A stretch of 64,000 bases of DNA. Source: Paraburkholderia phytofirmans OLGA172 (GTDB lineage Bacteria; Pseudomonadota; Gammaproteobacteria; Burkholderiales; Burkholderiaceae). The translations under genes and the position numbers were made by a program. Below are positions 7,970 through 16,991 of the stretch, one piece after another. A model generated the notes under the pieces. It was not told where the DNA came from. It saw nothing but the letters and a program-made list of their open reading frames with translations, and ran no database searches. Within the stretch, counting starts at the first letter, position 1, and each line of letters starts with the position of its first letter. The DNA lies in contig NZ_CP014579.1 in the NCBI RefSeq assembly GCF_001634365.1, forward strand, positions 744,001 to 808,000, given 5' to 3'.

Positions 7970-9375
7970 GGTGTCATGGCCTCCAGCAGCGCGTCTTCGA
8001 CGCCGTAATAGGCGGCACGCTCGCAAAAAGCAGGTCTGAGCGCCGCCGTTTCGAAGACACCCCTGACTTCTTCGTTGTAGGCGCTCGCGTCGTACCGGAA
8101 TATGAAGAGATCCTGGGTGATGATGACGTCGCCTTCCATGCCGACCAACTCCGTGATGCGCGTCACGCGCCGCACGCCGTCGCGCATCCTTTCGATCTGC
8201 ACGAGCAGATGGACCGCGCTCGCAATCTGCCGCCGGATCGACATGAGCGGCAGATTGCCGTTCGCCATCATGACCATGCTCTCGAGCCGGGTGATCGCGT
8301 CGCGCGGGGTGTTCGCGTGGATCGTCGTCATCGAGCCGTCGTGGCCAGTGTTCATTGCCTGCAGGACGTCGGACGCCTCCGGCCCCCGCGTTTCGCCGAG
8401 GATGATCCGGTCTGGCCGCATCCGCAGCGCGTTGCGCACCAGATCGCGCTGGGCGACGCCGCCCAGCCCCTCCGCATTCTCAGGGCGCGTTTCGAGGCTG
8501 ACGACATGCGGTTGCTGAAGCTGTAGTTCGGCTGCATCTTCGATCGTAATCACGCGTTCGCGATCGCCGATGAAGTGGGACAGCGCGTTCAGCAAGGTGG
8601 TCTTGCCCGAGCCGGTGCCGCCCGACACGATGATGTTGAGGCGGCACGTGCTGGCGAGCTTGAGAACATTGCTCATCTGCACCGACATGTTGCCCTGCTG
8701 CGCCATCCGATGCAGCGTGATATTGCGCTTCGAAAACTTGCGGATCGCGATACAGGCGCCGTGAATCGCCAGCGGTGGCAGGATGACATTGACCCGGCTG
8801 CCGTCGGCAAGGCGCGCATCGACCATCGGACTGCTTTCGTCCACCCTGCGGCCCACGCCGGCCGCGATGCGCTGTGCCACGTTGACGACGTGGGCGTTGT
8901 CGCGGAACTTGTACGGCGTCAGTTCCAGCCGGCCATGGCGTTCGACATAGACCTGATCGGGGCCGTTGACGAGCACGTCGGTCACGCTGTCGTCCGCGAG
9001 AAGCGGCTCGATCGGACCCACGCCGAACATGTCGTTGAGCAGTTCGCTGACAATCTGGCCCTGCTCCGAAATCGTGATATTCAGCCGCTCATGCGCAGCG
9101 ATCTCCAGGACGAGCTGTTCGACGCCGGGTTTCATCTGCTCGCGCGTCTTCCCGACCGCGGCCGACGCGTTCATCGAGGTGAATACGCCATTGCGGATGA
9201 TCCTGAACAGGTCCGAGCGGACCAATGCCTCGTTACCCTCCGCTAACGCCGGGCGCTCCGGCAAAGTCGCGAGCGCTGCGTCCGCCCGGACGGGAGGCAC
9301 AGCAATTGGCCTCGCGCCTGTATCTGCCTGGGTCTCAACTGCGTCTGGCTGAGGTGGCTGCTTTTGCCCGAACAT
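7966..9375 (-). CDS. tadA: TadA/CpaF secretion ATPase
   Basis: A 469-residue type II/IV secretion ATPase that powers Flp pilus extension (TadA of Aggregatibacter is reported to be bifunctional). Visible motifs: FGVGPIEPLLADDSVTDVLV in the N-terminal domain, Walker A GGTGSGKTTLLNALS near residue 255, the Asp box ERVITIEDAAELQL, Walker B RPDRIILGETRGPEASDVLQ, and the His box GHDGSMTTIHANTPRDAI. The start overlaps the tadZ stop by one base and the stop overlaps the tadB start. Typical CpaF length. Confidence 0.96.
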   Translation of the reverse strand: MFGQKQPPQPDAVETQADTGARPIAVPPVRADAALATLPERPALAEGNEALVRSDLFRIIRNGVFTSMNASAAVGKTREQMKPGVEQLVLEIAAHERLNITISEQGQIVSELLNDMFGVGPIEPLLADDSVTDVLVNGPDQVYVERHGRLELTPYKFRDNAHVVNVAQRIAAGVGRRVDESSPMVDARLADGSRVNVILPPLAIHGACIAIRKFSKRNITLHRMAQQGNMSVQMSNVLKLASTCRLNIIVSGGTGSGKTTLLNALSHFIGDRERVITIEDAAELQLQQPHVVSLETRPENAEGLGGVAQRDLVRNALRMRPDRIILGETRGPEASDVLQAMNTGHDGSMTTIHANTPRDAITRLESMVMMANGNLPLMSIRRQIASAVHLLVQIERMRDGVRRVTRITELVGMEGDVIITQDLFIFRYDASAYNEEVRGVFETAALRPAFCERAAYYGVEDALLEAMTP

Positions 9376-10592
9376 CAGCGTCTCCTGATTCCGAGCTTCT
9401 GGAGAAACGTGCGCTCGGCGGCCATATCCTGGCCGGTGAGATCACTGCCAATACGCCTGATCGCCTGATTGAAACCGATGGCCGCTTTTTCGTCGGGCGC
9501 CTCGCCGAGATTCTCGGCGATCGATACGGCCTTCACTTCGAACGGCACTTCATACAGGACGCTGCGTCCGACGGCCGCCATGAAATCGGCGGCCTGCACC
9601 TTGCCCGCGGTCACGGCATTAGGGCTATTGAGCAGCAGCGAAGCAGCCGGATTGTTGTCGCGGTCCTCGATGTAGCGCAGCAGGCGGACTGTCTCGCGTG
9701 CGGAATGCACCGAGCGGTCGGCAACGAGGTAGACACGCGATGCGTGGTTGAACGCTTCGCCCGCGAGCGGATCGGCGTGGTTTCCCACATCGAGCATCAC
9801 ATAATGGAAACTGTCGTGAAGCACCTCGAGCACGCGCTTGAGCGCGCCAGCCTGGAACGGCCTTGGGGCACCGTAGTCCAGTTCGGAGGACAGGACGAAA
9901 AGCCGGCTCCCCTTCGCGACGAGCGTGCGTTCCACATACTGCGGATCCAGCCGGTGCACGTTCTGCAGCACGTCCATCAGGCCGTTGTTGCTCTGGATGC
10001 CAAGCATGCTGTTCGCGGCGCCGCCGTACACATTCAGGTCGACATAAGCGACCCGGCGATGCGTGTCTTCGGCCAGACGGCGGGCGAGATTCAGGCCGAT
10101 GGTCGTGACTCCAACGCCGCCTCGCGATCCGACGAGTGCAATCGTCTTGCCGGCACGGTTCTGCACGACGGGATTGATCTTGCCCTCGGCGACGCTGACC
10201 GTCCGCTTGAGCAGTTCGACGGTCAGCGGCTTGACCAGATAGTCGCGTACACCGAGCTTGAGCAAATTGCGAAAGAGCCCGACGTCGTTGCGCTCACCCA
10301 GCGCCACGACCTGAACCGATGGTTCGCACACTTCGGCGAGCCGCCCCAGGTCCGAGAGCGGCATCGCCGAGGCATGCAGGTCGACCAGCAGGAATAGTGG
10401 CGAGCGTTCGATCTTCGAGAGGTAGAGAATCGCGTCTTCTATACCGCCGATCGCCACGTGCGCGTGCGGCATCGCCTGCTCGAGCACGTAGTTTTTCAGC
10501 ACCTGTTCCGTGTTGTGATCCGCTACGAACGCAATGAAGTCGACGGCCCGAATCGCTGTCGTGCCTTTGCGGAAACTGAAATCTGTGCTCAT
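9375..10592 (-). CDS. tadZ: TadZ/CpaE, MinD-like ATPase with N-terminal receiver-like domain
   Basis: A 405-residue protein. Residues 1-130 resemble an atypical receiver domain ending in LGVRDYLVKPLTVELLKRTV. From about residue 148 it has a deviant Walker A, ALVGSRGGVGVTTIGLNLA, and a SIMIBI ATPase core (VAYVDLNVYGGAANSMLG, FHYVMLDVGNHADP). TadZ localises the pilus machine, often to the cell pole. An AAGG ribosome site lies just upstream of ATG 10592. The Walker A position that is usually KT reads VT, as in several TadZ proteins, so ATP hydrolysis may be weak. Confidence 0.92.
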   Translation of the reverse strand: MSTDFSFRKGTTAIRAVDFIAFVADHNTEQVLKNYVLEQAMPHAHVAIGGIEDAILYLSKIERSPLFLLVDLHASAMPLSDLGRLAEVCEPSVQVVALGERNDVGLFRNLLKLGVRDYLVKPLTVELLKRTVSVAEGKINPVVQNRAGKTIALVGSRGGVGVTTIGLNLARRLAEDTHRRVAYVDLNVYGGAANSMLGIQSNNGLMDVLQNVHRLDPQYVERTLVAKGSRLFVLSSELDYGAPRPFQAGALKRVLEVLHDSFHYVMLDVGNHADPLAGEAFNHASRVYLVADRSVHSARETVRLLRYIEDRDNNPAASLLLNSPNAVTAGKVQAADFMAAVGRSVLYEVPFEVKAVSIAENLGEAPDEKAAIGFNQAIRRIGSDLTGQDMAAERTFLQKLGIRRR

Positions 10593-10619
10593 GTTGACCT
10601 TAGGTGAGTTTCACGCGCA

Positions 10620-10994
10620 TCAACGGGAATCACGCGTCGTCGTCTTGTCGAGCGGTGTCACATGCTCGGTCTGATAACGGTGCACCGCGCTTGCCGCCAC
10701 AGCGGCGTCGGCCGGTCCGAGCGATTCGGGCCTGACGATGTCCTGCGGATAGGCAAGCTGTGCCGCGAGGTTCGTATAAGTCGCGCAGCCCCACGCCATG
10801 TCAGGGCGCTTCCAGCCGGCGTCGGTCAGGATCGATGGGCGAGCCAGACTGGCACAATCGGGCGGCACGGCAAGCTGCCCGTCGAACCGGATGACCGACG
10901 CGTCAGGCATCGATCTCGGTGCCCTGAAGCATCCGCTGACGCCGGCCGTGACACTGCAAACCAGCATGAGCGCAATAAGTCGTGCAGAAATCAT
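10620..10994 (-). CDS. cpaD: CpaD-family pilus assembly lipoprotein, short form
   Basis: From ATG 10994 the product is 124 residues: a signal peptide with lipobox VTAGVSGC, then a small domain with the CpaD-like block WGCATYTNLAAQLAYPQDIV. The family also uses the fingerprint GC..NLA...A.P.D. CpaD is an outer-membrane-associated lipoprotein that supports the Flp secretin. It sits between the secretin gene and tadZ on the same strand, as expected. It is shorter than the usual 200 or so residues, so only the core is retained. Confidence 0.75.
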   Translation of the reverse strand: MISARLIALMLVCSVTAGVSGCFRAPRSMPDASVIRFDGQLAVPPDCASLARPSILTDAGWKRPDMAWGCATYTNLAAQLAYPQDIVRPESLGPADAAVAASAVHRYQTEHVTPLDKTTTRDSR

Positions 10995-11011
10995 GGCTGT
11001 TTCGCTCAATA

Positions 11012-12409
11012 TCAATAGACATACCCGGCTGCACCGACGAGGCGCGGTTGCCCGGATGGGGTAGAAGCCTCGCCGGACTCATGTCTGAAGCTGTACTCGA
11101 CATCGCTGCTCGGCGACATGAGTGAATCGAGTGGTGTACGAAGCCTGGCTGGATCTGTCGGTTCGACGAGATAGGGCGTCACGATGATGACGAGTTCGGT
11201 CTTGTTGTTCAGGTAATTGGTCGACGAAAACAGCTTGCCGAGAATCGGAATCGATCCCAGGCCCGGCACCTGCGAAACGATGTCGGTCGTGTTGGTTTGC
11301 AGCAAACCGCCGATGGCGAAGCTTTGCCCGCTTGCGAGCTCGACGGTGGTGTCGGCTCGGCGCACGCTCAACCCCGGCACCGTGATGCCATTGGTGGTGA
11401 CACTCGCGGTCGTGTCGATCTGACTGACTTCCGGGCGGACTTTCAGGCTGATGCGGTGCTCATTGATCACCGTCGGGGTGAAATCGAGTTTTACGCCGAA
11501 CTGTTTGAACTCCACGGTAACCGAGCCGTTGTTGGTCTGCGCTATCGGAATTGGAAATTCGCCGCCTGCGAGAAAGCTGGCCGTTTGCCCGGACAAGGCC
11601 ACGAGGTTTGGCTCTGCAAGAACAGTCAGCAAGCCCTCCTGGCTCAATGCGTCGACCATTGCCTGAATGCTCGTGCCACGGCCCCTCTGAACCGTACCGA
11701 AGCCGAAGACAGCAGCTGCGGAGAATTGCCCGACCGTCGAGCCGACCGATGCCCAGTTGATCCCCAACTGCTCCGTGACGTTCCGGTCCACTTCGGTGAT
11801 GCGAACGCGCAACTGCACCTGAAGTGGCCGATCGATTGTGATGCGATTGACGAGCACTTCCTTGTCGGCCAGATAGGGCGAAATCGTCTGCACCACGGCA
11901 TCGGCATCGGCGGCCGAAGGCGCCTCGCCTGAAACCAGCAACGAACCGGGACTGGCTGTCAGTTTCACGTGCAGGTTCGGAAAGCGCGCGGCGATCGCGC
12001 TGCGCAGCGAATCCATGTCGCGGCCGACAACCACTGTCCGTTGAAGCAGTGTCTTGTTGTCCGCACCTAGCACGTACAGTGTCGTTGTACCTGCCTTCTT
12101 GCCCAGCACGAAGACCGCCTTCGGAGAGGGCACGTGGACATCCGCGATCGTTGGGTCGGCGACGAACACAGCGGTCGCGTTCTCGCCTAGACGCACGAGG
12201 GTGCCCTTGCCGGCGTCCACGGCCAACGCTCCCTGTGAACGCAGAGGCCTGTCAGCCACGGTGGGGTCCGGTCCCGGCGGCAGGGCCGCGCGAACAGGCG
12301 CCTCCTCGCCGTAGACGGCAAGCGCGCTAGCCCCGCTTATCACGGCGCAAGCCGTGAGCTTCAAACCGATGCCACCAGGACCCAAACCCGGACTCAACTT
12401 TGTTGTCAT
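11012..12409 (-). CDS. rcpA: RcpA/CpaC outer-membrane secretin of the Flp pilus
   Basis: A 465-residue secretin with a signal peptide, an N-terminal pilus-assembly domain (TAVFVADPTIADVHVPSPKA, VFVLGKKAGTTTLYVLGAD), a BON-like segment, and the secretin domain ending in RADTTVELASGQSFAIGGL, VPGLGSIPILGKLFSSTNY and TELVIIVTPYLVEP. It forms the outer-membrane channel through which the Flp fibre exits. An AAGGATGG ribosome site precedes ATG 12409. Only 17 bp separate it from cpaD. Confidence 0.94.
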   Translation of the reverse strand: MTTKLSPGLGPGGIGLKLTACAVISGASALAVYGEEAPVRAALPPGPDPTVADRPLRSQGALAVDAGKGTLVRLGENATAVFVADPTIADVHVPSPKAVFVLGKKAGTTTLYVLGADNKTLLQRTVVVGRDMDSLRSAIAARFPNLHVKLTASPGSLLVSGEAPSAADADAVVQTISPYLADKEVLVNRITIDRPLQVQLRVRITEVDRNVTEQLGINWASVGSTVGQFSAAAVFGFGTVQRGRGTSIQAMVDALSQEGLLTVLAEPNLVALSGQTASFLAGGEFPIPIAQTNNGSVTVEFKQFGVKLDFTPTVINEHRISLKVRPEVSQIDTTASVTTNGITVPGLSVRRADTTVELASGQSFAIGGLLQTNTTDIVSQVPGLGSIPILGKLFSSTNYLNNKTELVIIVTPYLVEPTDPARLRTPLDSLMSPSSDVEYSFRHESGEASTPSGQPRLVGAAGYVY

Positions 12410-12452
12410 GGCGTTCCATCCTTGCGAGTGGACGCTATGCCCTCTCGGCGCG

Positions 12453-13403
12453 TCAGTGCAGTGCGGGGAGAGACGGCAGTGGCGGTACGTTGTTTCCTGC
12501 GGTACCGCTTGACTGTGCGACGCTGGACGGCGCGTCGCTCCTGTCGGAACCTCTGTATATCGTCACGGTGGGCGGTAAGGCCGATCCGGAACGGGTGGCA
12601 ATGAGCTGAGGGCCTCGTGCTCGCGGCAGATCGCGCACGGCGCGTGAAATGTCTCCGGCCCAAACGGGCGGCGGCAGTGAGTCGGCCGGCACGGACGCGG
12701 CAGGATCCCGGGAAACGGTCGCGAAGCTGCGCAAGGCGAGCGACAGGCTGCCGAGGCGCGCGGCGACGGCAACGACTTCGCCCATCCGTGGCGTGACCTC
12801 AAGCGTCACAGTGCGGGCGCGGTTGGTGACATCCGGGGTATCGCCGCTCTTTGGACGCTGTATTTCCGAGCCGACCGCGAGCACCCGAACATGCTCGACG
12901 ACGGTTTCGCTCGATACGGCGAGGTCTGGCGAATCAGTCCGGCGGTCCATCTGCTGCGTCAGCAACAGGTCCACGTAGTCGCCGGGCTGGATCAGTCCGG
13001 CATTACCCGATACATCGTCGACGGCGACCGACACTGCTCGCATCTCAGGTTTGAGCGTGGCGGCAAGAAAGCCGGGGGCGCTTGGCAGGATGACGTCGTC
13101 AGCGACAACCAGGGTCCCGTTCGTTATCGGGCGACGCAAAAGCGCCCCCTTGAGTTCAACCGCGCCGGGTGCCCCGTAGACAACGGCATTGGGGGGAATG
13201 TCGGTGACGGGCAACGGCTTCCAGGTAAGATCCTCGTCCCGTAGAAGCAGGCCCTGCGGAAGATCGGCGGCACTGACACGGACCTTTTCGGTGCTGGGCA
13301 CGGGCGTCGGCGCATGCGCCACGCTTGCGACCACGACCCGAACGATCAGGGCGATCAGGGTGGCGCAGGCAATAAGCAAACCCACTTTGATGATGTTGGA
13401 CAT
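12453..13403 (-). CDS. rcpC: RcpC/CpaB pilus assembly protein (SAF domain)
   Basis: A 316-residue protein with one N-terminal membrane helix (residues 5-28), then a SAF domain: VRVSAADLPQGLLLRDEDLT, GALLRRPITNGTLVVADDVI, and the RcpC/CpaB continuation VSVAVDDVSGNAGLIQPGDY. CpaB/RcpC is a periplasmic component that may contact peptidoglycan and the secretin. An AGGACGG ribosome site precedes ATG 13403. It lies between tadV and the secretin gene in normal tad order. The Pro/Ser-rich tail after residue 280 has no recognised domain. Confidence 0.9.
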   Translation of the reverse strand: MSNIIKVGLLIACATLIALIVRVVVASVAHAPTPVPSTEKVRVSAADLPQGLLLRDEDLTWKPLPVTDIPPNAVVYGAPGAVELKGALLRRPITNGTLVVADDVILPSAPGFLAATLKPEMRAVSVAVDDVSGNAGLIQPGDYVDLLLTQQMDRRTDSPDLAVSSETVVEHVRVLAVGSEIQRPKSGDTPDVTNRARTVTLEVTPRMGEVVAVAARLGSLSLALRSFATVSRDPAASVPADSLPPPVWAGDISRAVRDLPRARGPQLIATRSGSALPPTVTIYRGSDRSDAPSSVAQSSGTAGNNVPPLPSLPALH

Positions 13404-13415
13404 AGAGACGCCGTC

Positions 13416-13949
13416 CTACCGCATCGAAAGCAAGGGCAGCACGGAAGGCAACACGATGAGTGAGCCGCCGCCGAGTGCAAGCGCTACACCATAGGGCACG
13501 CCTCGCGCTCCCGAAAACATGGCGAGCGTGCGCATCGAGGGCGAGTTCTGCTTCGGGTTCATGTGTCGCGTGGCAAGACTGATCAGGGAAACGCCCAGCC
13601 CGATGACCGAGATGAGGGTCAGGGCTGGCAAAGCGAGACTCCGTCCAAGCCACAGGAAGACAATCGACGCCAGCTTTGCGTCGCCTCCACCCAGCACATT
13701 CGCCGCGAACAAGGCGGCGCAGACCACCAAAACGGCAAACGCAAGCAGCAGATGGGCAAGCACATCGCCGATGGGCATGCGGATGACGACAGCGTTGATA
13801 AAAAACAGTGCGCCGATCATCAGGATCATCCTGCTCGGGAGGCGGCGACAACGCACATCGAAAACCGCGAGCCACAGCAGCGCGCAAAACACGACGAGGC
13901 GGATGGCGATAGATAGTGGCGACACAATCAGCACGGCTCCCGAGAACAT
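13416..13949 (-). CDS. tadV: TadV/CpaA prepilin peptidase (A24 family)
   Basis: A 177-residue, very hydrophobic protein. The two catalytic Asp motifs of A24 aspartyl prepilin peptidases are visible: the first in LAVFDVRCRRLPSRMIL near residue 30, the second as GGGDAKLASIVFLWLG (the GxGD motif) near residue 88. It lacks the N-methyltransferase domain, as TadV does. It would cleave the Flp prepilin and the TadE/TadG pseudopilins. It starts 56 bp after flp. The exact start is not fixed by a strong ribosome site. Confidence 0.9.
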   Translation of the reverse strand: MFSGAVLIVSPLSIAIRLVVFCALLWLAVFDVRCRRLPSRMILMIGALFFINAVVIRMPIGDVLAHLLLAFAVLVVCAALFAANVLGGGDAKLASIVFLWLGRSLALPALTLISVIGLGVSLISLATRHMNPKQNSPSMRTLAMFSGARGVPYGVALALGGGSLIVLPSVLPLLSMR

Positions 13950-14005
13950 GAAGATTGGGTGGAGGCTGCGAAAAGCAGGTGCGTCGAGCCTCCCGGTTGC
14001 GTGAA

Positions 14006-14188
14006 TTACGCGTTGTTCTGGGACGTTGTGACGCTCTTGAACAAACTGGAAAACATTGAGCTGACGCTGGTGTTGAAGGCGGCCGCCATGCCCCCGAGTG
14101 CGAGGACGACGATGCCCGCCAGAACCGCGTATTCCATGGCGCTGACGCCACGCTCGTCACGAACAAATGCTTTCAGAAAGGTGTGCAT
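14006..14188 (-). CDS. flp: Flp/Fap-type prepilin, major pilin
   Basis: A 60-residue prepilin starting at MHTFLKAF: an AGGAG ribosome site ends 6-7 bp upstream of ATG 14188, which rules out the longer in-frame start. The leader is MHTFLKAFVRDERG and cleavage is expected between Gly and VSAMEYAVLAGIVVLA; the Glu at mature position 5 is the conserved pilin Glu and the following Tyr is part of the Flp motif. It is the only flp gene in the window and the first gene of the tad operon. Confidence 0.94.
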   Translation of the reverse strand: MHTFLKAFVRDERGVSAMEYAVLAGIVVLALGGMAAAFNTSVSSMFSSLFKSVTTSQNNA

Positions 14189-14626
14189 TTTTTTCTCCTG
14201 TAACAAGAAGGAAGGGCAGCCTCAATGAATGAGCAACTGGCCCGACGTGAAAAATCGAACGGTCTATTAAAACAGTCTGATCCCATGAGTAAGCGGCGTA
14301 TGGCGCCATTCGACGGTTAATGGAACAATGAGCATGCGCGCAAGGAAAAACCTCCCGGATTAAAGTTAGAAATCCTTATTTACATGCGTGTTGAATATTA
14401 TTCGGTCATGTCTGCATCCGGCGCTCTCCTTGGTGCCTATGAGAAATAAAGAATGCTTAAATTATGTCCGCACATTGGCCGCAGCCAGGAAGCCAGCGTC
14501 TTGCCTGTTCTCATCGTATAGTAGGACAATTTGTGAGAAAGAGAACATTTCTGTTTATAAAACGCTTGCTCAACAGAAGTCTCGAGTTCCGGGCGGAACT
14601 ACACGGACCTTGAACCGGGTACTGTA
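14189..14626 (-). promoter_or_regulatory. AT-rich leader and promoter region of the tad operon
   Basis: This 438-bp stretch upstream of flp has no convincing gene and is more AT-rich than its surroundings, mainly at 14340-14560. The tad promoter must lie here or the operon would lack one, since no same-strand gene precedes flp. I could not fix -10/-35 boxes with confidence. AT-rich DNA ahead of a surface-structure operon would suit H-NS-type or IHF control; that is inference only. Confidence 0.45.
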
Positions 14627-14872
14627 GTGATTCACGTGGTAGCCGCCGGCAGCGTGGCTCACTTAAAGCCGCGGGAACGACACCCGACTCGCGAAGCCAG
14701 CCTTGCACCGCTTCGACCATCGCGACCGGTGGATGATCCCAAGCTTGTTTCGCCCATCATCGTGAGCATGCGGATGCTCGACGAGTCGGCGGATATTCGG
14801 GCGATGCTGGAGCTGATGTACGGACTGTACGATGAGGAAGAGATGACCTGCATGCCGCCGCACGGCGGGTGA
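14627..14872 (+). CDS. hypothetical small protein, weak candidate
   Basis: An 81-codon frame starting with GTG. The second half looks protein-like, for example VSPIIVSMRMLDESADIRAM followed by LELMYGLYDEEEM, an acidic helix-prone stretch. The first half is basic and proline-rich and may not be coding; an internal start near the VSM segment is possible. No strong ribosome site was seen and the family is not recognised. It is convergent with the yceI operon. Confidence 0.3.
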   Translation: MIHVVAAGSVAHLKPRERHPTREASLAPLRPSRPVDDPKLVSPIIVSMRMLDESADIRAMLELMYGLYDEEEMTCMPPHGG

Positions 14873-14899
14873 GGGCGAGATTTGCCCGTTGCCGTATCC

Positions 14900-14935
14900 G
14901 CCTGCCGCACACGCCTGAAGCAGGCTGCGGCAGGC
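14900..14935 (-). terminator. probable terminator of the yceI operon
   Basis: Perfect 10-bp GC-rich inverted repeat GCCTGCCGCA / TGCGGCAGGC with a 16-nt loop, 9 bp beyond the stop codon of the last yceI gene. There is no long T-run, so the termination strength is uncertain. Confidence 0.55.
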
Positions 14936-14944
14936 AGCTGGCTA

Positions 14945-15526
14945 TTACTGCTTGATGCCTTCCGTCTGAATATGCAGCGTGGTCTGCATCTTGAAGCCAT
15001 AGGTCTTGCCGAAATCGATGCCGAAATCGTCGCGATTGAACGTTGCGGTCGATTCGGTGCCGCACACTTCACGCTTGATCATCGGGTTCATGACGCAATT
15101 GAACGATACGATCTTCAGGTTGACCGGCTTGGTCACGCCATGCAAGGTCAGCGTGCCAATCACTTCCACGGGCTTGTCGCCGTCGAAGCGGATCTGCGTG
15201 CCCTTGTAGGTGGCGGTCGGGTACTTGGCGACGTCGAAGAACTTGTCGCTGACCAGTTCCGCGTCGAGCTTGTCGTTACCGATATCCACCGAGCTCAGAT
15301 CGATCGTCACGTCCGCCGTGCCGGTCTTCGCCGCGCGATCCAGCACCACGGTGCCGCTGTTCTTGTTGAACTTGCCGCGCCAGATCGACAGTCCGCCGAA
15401 GTGGTCGGTTTCGAAGCTCGGGTAGGTGTGCATCGGGTCAAGTTGATACGTATCGACGGCGGCCATTGCGTTGAACGACATGGCTGCGGTCAGCGCGCCT
15501 GCGGCGAGCAAAAGTTGCTTTTTCAA
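14945..15526 (-). CDS. YceI-family periplasmic lipocalin-like protein
   Basis: A 193-residue protein with a signal peptide ([18 protein letters not shown]) and a YceI domain: [40 protein letters not shown], and a late [13 protein letters not shown] block. The YceI fold is a lipocalin-like barrel that binds long polyisoprenoid lipids; the physiological role is usually stress related. It is the third gene of a cytochrome b561-yceI-yceI operon, 48 bp after the other yceI. Confidence 0.92.
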   Translation of the reverse strand: MKKQLLLAAGALTAAMSFNAMAAVDTYQLDPMHTYPSFETDHFGGLSIWRGKFNKNSGTVVLDRAAKTGTADVTIDLSSVDIGNDKLDAELVSDKFFDVAKYPTATYKGTQIRFDGDKPVEVIGTLTLHGVTKPVNLKIVSFNCVMNPMIKREVCGTESTATFNRDDFGIDFGKTYGFKMQTTLHIQTEGIKQ

Positions 15527-15574
15527 GTGATTCTCCAGGTTTCAGAAAGGGATGCGATGCTTCGCTGTGCCCAG

Positions 15575-16138
15575 TTATTTCTTCGAAGCGACAATGTGAA
15601 ATTTGATGACGACTTCGTCGGCGACAACCGACGTGTCTTTCCATTCGCCCGTACCGACATCGAACTGCGAACGTTTGATCGGCAATGCGCCGTCGAAGGT
15701 TTGCGTGTTGCCCTGGCTGGCGATGGTGACCGGCACGACGACGATCTGCGATTTACCTTTGATGGTGAGCTTGCCGGTGACCTTGTACTGGTTGCCGCCC
15801 GCCGGCGCGATCGCGCTCGAGACGAACGTCGCGGCCGGATAGGCCGCGCTATCGAACCATTCCTTGCCCTGGGCCTGCTTGTTGTAGTCGTCCGCACCGA
15901 GGTCGTAGCTGCCGGTGTCGATCGACACATTGGCGTTGCCGGCGGCCGGCTTGGCCGGATCGAAATTCAGCTGCGCCGAAAACTTCTTGAATTTGCCGTC
16001 CACCGGCACATTCATCTGCTTCGTCGTTGCAATAACGCTGCTTTTGCCCGTGTCGACATCGGCGTGCGCGAGGCCTGCACCGAAGAAAGAGACGGCGGCG
16101 ACGCCGGCCAGAACGGCGTGATAAAAATTTGATTTCAT
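15575..16138 (-). CDS. YceI-family periplasmic protein, second copy
   Basis: A 187-residue protein from ATG 16138 (MKSNFYHAVLAGVAAVSF signal peptide). The YceI domain reads VDTGKSSVIATTKQMNVPVD, then GSYDLGADDYNKQAQGKEWF, AAYPAATFVSSAIAPAGGNQ and GKLTIKGKSQIVVVPVTI. It differs considerably from the neighbouring copy, so it is an old paralogue and not a recent duplication. YceI proteins encoded with cytochrome b561 are common in proteobacteria, suggesting a role with a lipid-soluble quinone or isoprenoid. Confidence 0.9.
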   Translation of the reverse strand: MKSNFYHAVLAGVAAVSFFGAGLAHADVDTGKSSVIATTKQMNVPVDGKFKKFSAQLNFDPAKPAAGNANVSIDTGSYDLGADDYNKQAQGKEWFDSAAYPAATFVSSAIAPAGGNQYKVTGKLTIKGKSQIVVVPVTIASQGNTQTFDGALPIKRSQFDVGTGEWKDTSVVADEVVIKFHIVASKK

Positions 16139-16245
16139 AGTGGTACGCATCCTATCGAATCCAGGCGCGCAAATTGCACGCCGATGGGAATTAGATTGCC
16201 AACAGGCTGTAGCTAATTGCCGGCTACTCGCCGGTCATTCGTATG

Positions 16246-16800
16246 TTATTTGAGGAACGGAATCATCCGTGCGAGTAATCCGTCGCGGTCGACGAATTGA
16301 TGCTTGAGCGCCGCGAGTACGTGCATGGCCACGAGTGCCAGCAACGTGTAATTGAGCAGCACGTGGACCGTGCGCAAGCCTGCCTTGAGCGCCTGGTCAG
16401 GGCCGATGAGGGTGGGCAGCGGCACGATGCCGAGGTACACCACCTGAATGCCCGAGGCCGAGCTATAGAAGTAGCCGGACAGCGGAATCGCCAGCATCAG
16501 AACATAGAGCGCGCCATGCACGAGATGGGCGGCAGCCTTCTGCCACGTGGGCGTAGCGCTATCGAGCGCCGGCGCGCGGTGAGTGGCGCGCCACAGCACG
16601 CGTGCCACGGCCAGCACGAAGACGGTCACGCCGATCCACTTGTGCCACGAGAAGTACTTCAGCTTGGTCGGCGTGAAGCCATGGATATCGGTCATGATCC
16701 AGCCGATATAAAACCCGCAGATGATCAGTAACGCGATGAGCCAGTGCAGGGCGACGGCCGGGCCGCTGTAATGCTCGATATCTGAAGGACGGGGTTTCAT
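16246..16800 (-). CDS. cytochrome b561 family di-haem membrane protein
   Basis: A 184-residue protein from ATG 16800 (MKPRPSDIEHYSG). The longer upstream frame is not protein-like. Four membrane helices carry the haem-ligand His residues in ALHWLIALLIICGFYIGWIM, FSWHKWIGVTVFVLAVARVL, AAHLVHGALYVLMLAIPLSG and YTLLALVAMHVLAALKHQFV. The family moves electrons between quinol and periplasmic acceptors. It is the first gene of the b561-yceI-yceI operon. Confidence 0.93.
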   Translation of the reverse strand: MKPRPSDIEHYSGPAVALHWLIALLIICGFYIGWIMTDIHGFTPTKLKYFSWHKWIGVTVFVLAVARVLWRATHRAPALDSATPTWQKAAAHLVHGALYVLMLAIPLSGYFYSSASGIQVVYLGIVPLPTLIGPDQALKAGLRTVHVLLNYTLLALVAMHVLAALKHQFVDRDGLLARMIPFLK

Positions 16801-16991
16801 GGGTTCATGCTCGCTATTCGTGGTGCTTGCCGCGTGCGGTGTGTCGCGTGTGAATGCGGATAGTAGAGATGTCAATAGGAGCCGACTAGCCGGGGAGAAG
16901 AGAACAGATTGTTCTAGCAGTGACGTTAATGTGGATGGAGTGAACGTGGGATGGCACACGAGGCGCCCCACTCCCCGGCGGCATTTCGGTC

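Noticed and set aside
9225..10397. 390-codon plus-strand frame opposite tadZ/tadA
   Set aside because: Antisense to two conserved tad genes with low-complexity translation and no motif.
14388..14627. 79-codon plus-strand frame in the tad leader
   Set aside because: Composition unlike a protein of this genome and no ribosome site; the AT-rich DNA is more likely regulatory.
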